From Comamonadaceae bacterium (GTDB taxonomy: Bacteria; Pseudomonadota; Gammaproteobacteria; Burkholderiales; Burkholderiaceae_C), in the NCBI GenBank assembly GCA_947447245.1, contig CANFJC010000004.1, positions 1 to 34,069 on the forward strand: 34,069 bases of DNA, given 5' to 3'. The notes under the pieces are model-generated. The model did not search any database and was not told the DNA's origin. It saw only the letters and a list, made by a program, of their open reading frames with translations. Of the stretch, positions 28,878-34,069 are shown in pieces. The first letter of the stretch is position 1; each line of letters opens with the position of its first letter. The position numbers were made by a program, and so were the translations under genes.

Positions 28878-28896
28878 CGTTGACGTAAACGTCAAT
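28873..28896. promoter_or_regulatory. Candidate operator upstream of icmF (ATTGACGT-TGACGTAA-ACGTCAAT)
   Basis: Perfect inverted repeat TTGACGT-AA-ACGTCAA at 28880-28895, plus an overlapping direct copy of ATTGACGT at 28873-28880. Confidence 0.65.
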
Positions 28897-28903
28897 TAGA
28901 CGA

Positions 28904-28928
28904 GGCCGCAAGCTGATGCGGCCCTTTT
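28904..28928 (+). terminator. GC-rich hairpin followed by a short T run (GGCCGCA-AGCTGA-TGCGGCC-CTTTT)
   Basis: Perfect 7-bp stem, 6-nt loop, then CTTTT. It could terminate the yeeE/yedE transcript or lie in the icmF leader. Confidence 0.5.
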
Positions 28929-28950
28929 CATCCATGACTGGAACCCTGAC

Positions 28951-31900
28951 ATGACCGACTTGTCTGCCGAATACAAAGCCCTTGCCGAATACCGCCCCAA
29001 GCACAAAGTGCGCTTCGTCACAGCAGCCAGTTTGTTTGATGGCCACGACGCTGCCATCAACATCATGCGCCGTATTTTGCAAAGCATGGGCGCCGAAGTG
29101 GTTCACTTGGGACACAACCGCTCGGTCGACGAGGTGGTGACAGCCGCTTTGCAAGAAGATGTGCAAGGGATTGCGATCAGCTCCTATCAGGGCGGCCACG
29201 TGGAGTATTTCAAATACATGGTCGATCTGCTGCGCCAGCGCGGTGGCGAGCACATCCAAGTCTTTGGCGGTGGCGGCGGCGTCATTGTTCCCGCTGAGAT
29301 TCGCGAGTTGCATGCCTACGGTGTGGGTCGTATTTACAGCCCCGAAGACGGCCAACGCATGGGCTTGGCCGGCATGATTGGCGAGATGGTCATGCGCTGC
29401 GACAAAGACATTAGCCCGTATGCCCCCAAAGATTTGAAAGCCATTCAAGGCAACACCGAAGCCAACTGGCGGGCGTTGTCACAACTGATCACTGTGTTGG
29501 AAAACGGCAGTGCATCTGCCGACATGGTGGCCGCATTGCGCACAGAAGCCGCCCACCACAAAGTACCTGTGCTGGGCATTACCGGCACCGGCGGCGCAGG
29601 CAAATCTTCTTTAACCGACGAACTCATTCGCCGCTTGCGTTTGGACCAAGGCGATGACTTGCGCATTGCTGTTGTGTCCATCGATCCTTCACGCCGCAAG
29701 AGTGGCGGCGCCTTGCTAGGCGACCGCATTCGCATGAACGCCATCAATCCTTGGCGCAATGGCCAGCGCGTGTTCATGCGCAGTTTGGCCACGCGCGATT
29801 TCGGCAGCGAAATTTCTGCCGCACTGCCCGACGTGGTGGCCGCTTGCAAAGTGGCTGGCTTTGATGTGGTCGTGGTGGAGACTTCAGGCATTGGCCAAGG
29901 CGATGCCGCCATCGTGCCACATGTCGATGTACCCATGTACGTCATGACCCCAGAGTTTGGCGCGGCCAGCCAATTGGAAAAAATCGACATGCTCGACTTT
30001 GCCGAGTTTGTGGCCATCAACAAGTTCGATCGCAAAGGCGCCAGCGATGCTCTGCGCGATGTGGCCAAACAAGTTCAGCGCAACCAAGAAGCATGGACAG
30101 TGCCTACTGAAAAAATGCCCGTGTTTGGCACCATGGCTGCGCGCTTCAACGACGATGGCGTCACCGCTTTGTACCAAGCACTCAAAGTTCGATTGGGCGA
30201 ATTGGGTTTGAAGTTGAAAGAGGGCTTGCTGCCCACTGTCGACGTTCGCCACAGCACCAACCAAACCCCCGTGGTACCCACCGCTCGCACGCGTTACTTG
30301 GCTGAAATCAGTGACACTGTTCGTGGCTATAAAAAACAAGCTCGCGCCCAAGCGCAATTGGCCCGCGAGATTCAACAACTGCGCGCTGCCGCAGTCATGT
30401 TGGAAGTGGACAAGCCCGGTCGCGCCAAAGCGGCCGAGGCTGCCATTGATTTGGCCAATCGCAGAGAAGGCACGCAAGACCCTGGCCCCAAGAAATTATT
30501 GAGCCAGTGGCCTGAAATGCAAAAAGCTTACGCCGGCGAAGAATACGTGGTCAAAATTCGCGACAAAGAAATTCGCACTGCGCTCACTTCCAAAAGTTTG
30601 TCAGGCACCAGCATTCGCAAAGTGTCTTTGCCCACTTACGAAGACCACGGCGAAATTTTGAAATGGCTCATGCTGGACAACGTGCCCGGCAGCTTCCCCT
30701 ACACCGCTGGCACCTTTGCTTTCAAGCGCGAAGGCGAAGATCCCACCCGCATGTTTGCAGGTGAAGGCGATGCGTTCAGATCCAACACACGCTTCAAACT
30801 GCTCAGCGCAGGCATGGCCGCCAAGCGTTTGTCCACAGCCTTTGACTCTGTCACGCTGTACGGCAACGACCCTGATCCCCGTCCAGACATTTACGGCAAG
30901 GTGGGTAATTCTGGCGTGAGCATTGCCACACTGGACGATATGAAAGTGCTGTATGGCGGCTTTGATTTGTGCAACCCCAGCACCAGCGTGTCCATGACCA
31001 TCAACGGCCCTGCGCCATCTATCTTGGCCATGTTCATGAACACGGCCATCGATCAGAACTTGGAAAAATTCAAAACCGACAACGGCCGCGACCCCACAGA
31101 AACCGAAGCTGCCAAAATTCGGGAGTGGGTGTTGGCCAACGTGCGAGGCACCGTGCAAGCCGACATTTTGAAAGAAGACCAAGGCCAAAACACCTGCATC
31201 TTCAGCACCGAATTCAGCTTGAAGGTGATGGGCGACATTGCGCAATATTTTGTGCACAACGATGTTCGCAATTTCTACTCTGTGTCCATCAGTGGTTATC
31301 ACATTGCCGAAGCGGGTGCCAACCCGATCAGCCAATTGGCCTTCACACTTTCCAATGGCTTCACGTTTGTAGAAGCCTACTTGGCACGCGGCATGCACAT
31401 TGACGATTTTGCGCCCAACCTGAGTTTCTTCTTCAGCAACGGCATGGACCCTGAGTACACCGTGATGGGCCGCGTGGCCCGCCGCATCTGGGCTGTGGCC
31501 ATGAAGAACAAATACGGCGCCAACGAGCGCAGCCAGAAACTGAAGTACCACATTCAAACGTCAGGCCGCTCCTTGCACGCGCAGGAAATTCAGTTCAACG
31601 ACATTCGCACCACGCTGCAAGCCCTGATTGCCATTTACGACAATTGCAACTCGCTGCACACCAATGCCTTTGACGAAGCCATCACCACGCCCACCGAAGA
31701 CAGTGTGCGCCGCGCCATGGCCATTCAACTCATCATCAACCGCGAGTGGGGCTTGGCCAAAAACGAAAACCCCAGCCAAGGTGCTTTCATCATTGAAGAG
31801 CTCACCGAGTTGGTCGAAGAAGCCGTGCTCACCGAATTTGAAAAGATTGCAGACCGCGGCGGCGTCTTGGGCGCCATGGAAACGGGCTATCAGCGCGGCA

Positions 31901-32244
31901 AGATTCAAGACGAATCGATGCACTACGAAATGCTCAAGCACACCGGCGAGTACCCCATCATTGGCGTCAACACCTTCCGCAACCCTAAGGGTGACGAAGT
32001 GTTGGAAAAGCTTGAGTTGGCACGCTCTACGGAAGAAGAAAAGAAATCTCAACTCGACCGTTTGCATGCTTTCCACGCCAAGCACGCCGGGGAATCACCC
32101 GTCATGCTGGCCCGTTTGCAGCAAGCTGTGATTCACAACCACAATGTGTTTGAAGTGCTGATGGAAGCTGTGCGCGTTTGCTCATTGGGTCAAATCACCA
32201 ATGCCTTGTTTGAAGTGGGCGGCCAATACCGCAGAAACATGTAA
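28951..32244 (+). CDS. icmF: Fused isobutyryl-CoA mutase (B12-binding domain, G-protein chaperone and mutase domains in one chain)
   Basis: N-terminal B12 motif [16 protein letters not shown]...FGGGGGVI; P-loop [17 protein letters not shown]-terminal mutase [56 protein letters not shown]; 1097 aa. Confidence 0.95.
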   Translation: MTDLSAEYKALAEYRPKHKVRFVTAASLFDGHDAAINIMRRILQSMGAEVVHLGHNRSVDEVVTAALQEDVQGIAISSYQGGHVEYFKYMVDLLRQRGGEHIQVFGGGGGVIVPAEIRELHAYGVGRIYSPEDGQRMGLAGMIGEMVMRCDKDISPYAPKDLKAIQGNTEANWRALSQLITVLENGSASADMVAALRTEAAHHKVPVLGITGTGGAGKSSLTDELIRRLRLDQGDDLRIAVVSIDPSRRKSGGALLGDRIRMNAINPWRNGQRVFMRSLATRDFGSEISAALPDVVAACKVAGFDVVVVETSGIGQGDAAIVPHVDVPMYVMTPEFGAASQLEKIDMLDFAEFVAINKFDRKGASDALRDVAKQVQRNQEAWTVPTEKMPVFGTMAARFNDDGVTALYQALKVRLGELGLKLKEGLLPTVDVRHSTNQTPVVPTARTRYLAEISDTVRGYKKQARAQAQLAREIQQLRAAAVMLEVDKPGRAKAAEAAIDLANRREGTQDPGPKKLLSQWPEMQKAYAGEEYVVKIRDKEIRTALTSKSLSGTSIRKVSLPTYEDHGEILKWLMLDNVPGSFPYTAGTFAFKREGEDPTRMFAGEGDAFRSNTRFKLLSAGMAAKRLSTAFDSVTLYGNDPDPRPDIYGKVGNSGVSIATLDDMKVLYGGFDLCNPSTSVSMTINGPAPSILAMFMNTAIDQNLEKFKTDNGRDPTETEAAKIREWVLANVRGTVQADILKEDQGQNTCIFSTEFSLKVMGDIAQYFVHNDVRNFYSVSISGYHIAEAGANPISQLAFTLSNGFTFVEAYLARGMHIDDFAPNLSFFFSNGMDPEYTVMGRVARRIWAVAMKNKYGANERSQKLKYHIQTSGRSLHAQEIQFNDIRTTLQALIAIYDNCNSLHTNAFDEAITTPTEDSVRRAMAIQLIINREWGLAKNENPSQGAFIIEELTELVEEAVLTEFEKIADRGGVLGAMETGYQRGKIQDESMHYEMLKHTGEYPIIGVNTFRNPKGDEVLEKLELARSTEEEKKSQLDRLHAFHAKHAGESPVMLARLQQAVIHNHNVFEVLMEAVRVCSLGQITNALFEVGGQYRRNM

Positions 32245-32266
32245 ATTTCGTGATTTGCAAATCCAA

Positions 32267-32286
32267 AGCAGGGCGAAAGCCCTGCT
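32267..32286 (+). terminator. Candidate terminator hairpin after icmF (AGCAGGGC-GAAA-GCCCTGCT)
   Basis: Perfect 8-bp stem with GAAA tetraloop, followed by the moderately T-rich GATTTACTTTGATTT. Confidence 0.65.
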
Positions 32287-32324
32287 GATTTACTTTGATT
32301 TCGCCTTTGTGCGACATTAAGCGC

Positions 32325-33275
32325 ATGAACATTCTTTTCATCGTTGACCCCCTTGCCTCCTTCAAGATCAAAAAGGACACCAGTTTTGCCATGATGCGCG
32401 AGGCGCAAAAGCGGGGCTACCAAGTCACGGCTTGCGAAGTACCTCACATTCAATGGCAAAAAGGTGAGTGCGTGAAAGCGCAGGTCCAAGACCTGAAACT
32501 CACAGGCAATGCAGACGCTTGGTATGCAATCACTGCTTCGCGCCAAGCATGGCTCAAAGACTTTGACGCCATCATCATGCGCAAAGACCCGCCCTTTGAC
32601 AGCGAGTATTTTTATGCCACGCACTTGCTCAGCCAGGCTGAGCGCGAAGGCGCCAAGGTGTTCAACAAGGCCTCAGCCTTGCGCGACCATCCTGAAAAAC
32701 TGGCCATCATGGAGTTCCCCCAATTCATTGGCCCTACCTTGGTGACCCGTTCTGCAGAAGCCATCAAAGCATTTCATGCCGAACACCAAGACATCATCTT
32801 AAAACCGCTCGACGGCATGGGTGGTATGGGCATTTTTCGCGTCGGTGCAGACGGCATGAATTTGGGATCGATCATTGAGACGCTCAACCTAGACGGCGCT
32901 CAATCGGTCATGGTGCAAAAGTTTTTGCCCGCCATTGCGCAAGGCGACAAGCGCGTGCTCATCATTGGCGGCAAGCCTGTTCCATTTTGCTTAGCCCGCA
33001 TTCCCCAAGGTGGCGAAGTGCGCGGCAACTTGGCTGCGGGTGGCAAAGGTGTGGCACAACCGATTACCGACAACGACCGCTCTATTGCAGAAGCCATTGG
33101 CCCCATCTTGGCGGCACGTGGTTTGTTGTTGATTGGCCTAGACATCATCGGCACCAGCGTGACCGAAATCAACGTCACCAGTCCCACTTGTTTCCAAGAG
33201 ATTTTTGATCAAACGGGTTGTGATGTGGCGTCGATTTTCATCGACGCCCTAGAAGCGGCTGTTCAAGCCACTTAA
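32325..33275 (+). CDS. gshB: Glutathione synthase
   Basis: MNILFIVDPLASFKIKKDTSFAMMREAQKRGYQV, MRKDPPFDSEYFYATHLL, ILKPLDGMGGMGIFRV, VRGNLAAGG, GLDIIGTSVTEINVTSPTCFQEI; ATP-grasp. Confidence 0.95.
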   Translation: MNILFIVDPLASFKIKKDTSFAMMREAQKRGYQVTACEVPHIQWQKGECVKAQVQDLKLTGNADAWYAITASRQAWLKDFDAIIMRKDPPFDSEYFYATHLLSQAEREGAKVFNKASALRDHPEKLAIMEFPQFIGPTLVTRSAEAIKAFHAEHQDIILKPLDGMGGMGIFRVGADGMNLGSIIETLNLDGAQSVMVQKFLPAIAQGDKRVLIIGGKPVPFCLARIPQGGEVRGNLAAGGKGVAQPITDNDRSIAEAIGPILAARGLLLIGLDIIGTSVTEINVTSPTCFQEIFDQTGCDVASIFIDALEAAVQAT

Positions 33276-33295
33276 AGCAACACCACAACTTCAGA

Positions 33296-33314
33296 CAAAG
33301 CCTAGCTGGCTTTG
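33296..33314. terminator. Small hairpin between convergent gshB and glcB (CAAAGCC-TAGCT-GGCTTTG)
   Basis: Perfect 7-bp stem, 5-nt loop, overlapping the glcB stop codon; no strong T run. Confidence 0.3.
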
Positions 33315-34069
33315 ACCTTCAAACGCCAAGCATGCAACAAAGGCTCGGTGTAACCGCTGGGTTGCTCTTTGCCTTTAAACACCAAGTCGCAAGCAGCCTG
33401 ATAAGCCTTCGAAGTTTTGAAATTCCCCGCCATCTTTTGGTAGGACGCATCACCTGCGTTTTGCTGATCCACCACCGCAGCCATGCGCTCCATGGTGGCT
33501 TTCACTTGCGCTTCGGTCACCACGCCATGCGCCATCCAGTTGGCAATGTGTTGGCTGCTGATGCGCAAAGTCGCGCGGTCTTCCATCAGACCCACGCCAT
33601 GGATGTCGGGCACTTTAGAGCAACCCACGCCCTGATCGACCCAGCGCACCACATATCCCAAAATACCTTGCGCATTGTTGTCGAGTTCGTCTTGTTTGTC
33701 TTTCGCAGTCCACTCTGCAGCCTGCGCTTTGGTCACCACAGGGAACTGCAGCAACTTGCTCAAAGTTTCTTCGCGCATGGCTTTGGCACTTTGTTTGCCA
33801 ATGTTTTTTTCCATTTGCTTTTGCAATGCAGACACATTCACTTGGTGATAGTGCATGGCGTGCAAAGTCGCTGCAGTGGGGCTTGGCACCCAAGCCGTGT
33901 TGGCCCCGGCATTGGGGTGTGCGATTTTTTGCTTCAACATGTCGGCCATCAAATCAGGCATGGCCCACATGCCTTTGCCAATTTGCGCGCGACCGCGCAA
34001 GCCCGCTTGCAAGCCCACGGCGACGTTGCTTCTCTCGTAGGCGCCCAGCCAAGTGCTGCCTTTGATATC
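33302..34069 (-). CDS. glcB: Malate synthase G, C-terminal portion (5' end outside the window)
   Basis: Frame open to the right edge; [66 protein letters not shown]...[17 protein letters not shown]. Confidence 0.93.
   Translation of the reverse strand, partial: DIKGSTWLGAYERSNVAVGLQAGLRGRAQIGKGMWAMPDLMADMLKQKIAHPNAGANTAWVPSPTAATLHAMHYHQVNVSALQKQMEKNIGKQSAKAMREETLSKLLQFPVVTKAQAAEWTAKDKQDELDNNAQGILGYVVRWVDQGVGCSKVPDIHGVGLMEDRATLRISSQHIANWMAHGVVTEAQVKATMERMAAVVDQQNAGDASYQKMAGNFKTSKAYQAACDLVFKGKEQPSGYTEPLLHAWRLKVKAS

Noticed and set aside
28878-28950. Cobalamin riboswitch upstream of icmF
   Set aside because: The 73-nt gap is too short for a full cobalamin aptamer and no B12-box-like segment is visible; the palindrome and simple hairpin explain the structure better.
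30601-31557. 318-aa ORF antisense to icmF
   Set aside because: Shadow ORF opposite the conserved mutase domain.

Overview
The window is compact, gene-dense chromosomal DNA. Gene content and protein style suggest a betaproteobacterium of the Burkholderiales, probably Comamonadaceae; this is an inference and was not tested. I support about 28 protein-coding genes and found no convincing tRNA, rRNA, CRISPR array, insertion sequence or prophage. Left to right: (1) a sugar-acid uptake and catabolism locus: a divergent enolase-superfamily gene running off the left edge, a FadR-type GntR regulator, TRAP transporter DctPQM, UxaA/altronate dehydratase, an Ldh2-type oxidoreductase and a mannitol dehydrogenase family enzyme; (2) SlmA and ArgB; (3) RfbB and RfbD without RfbA or RfbC; (4) a phasin plus a TetR regulator; (5) CoaX; (6) a roughly 11-kb amide/peptide-processing block: C45 acyltransferase-like peptidase, amidase, M81 (MlrC-like) metallopeptidase, a complete Dpp-type ABC importer and a second amidase; (7) an M20 deacylase translationally coupled to a persulfide dioxygenase-rhodanese fusion, with a CsoR-family repressor and a divergent split YeeE/YedE pair; (8) the fused B12 mutase IcmF behind a strong palindromic candidate operator; (9) glutathione synthase and the C-terminal part of malate synthase G. 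I found no clearly new system class. The best leads are the amide/peptide block, the CsoR-regulated persulfide module with an atypical cysteine spacing, and two palindromic operator candidates. All family calls come from reading the translated sequences; no searches were run.
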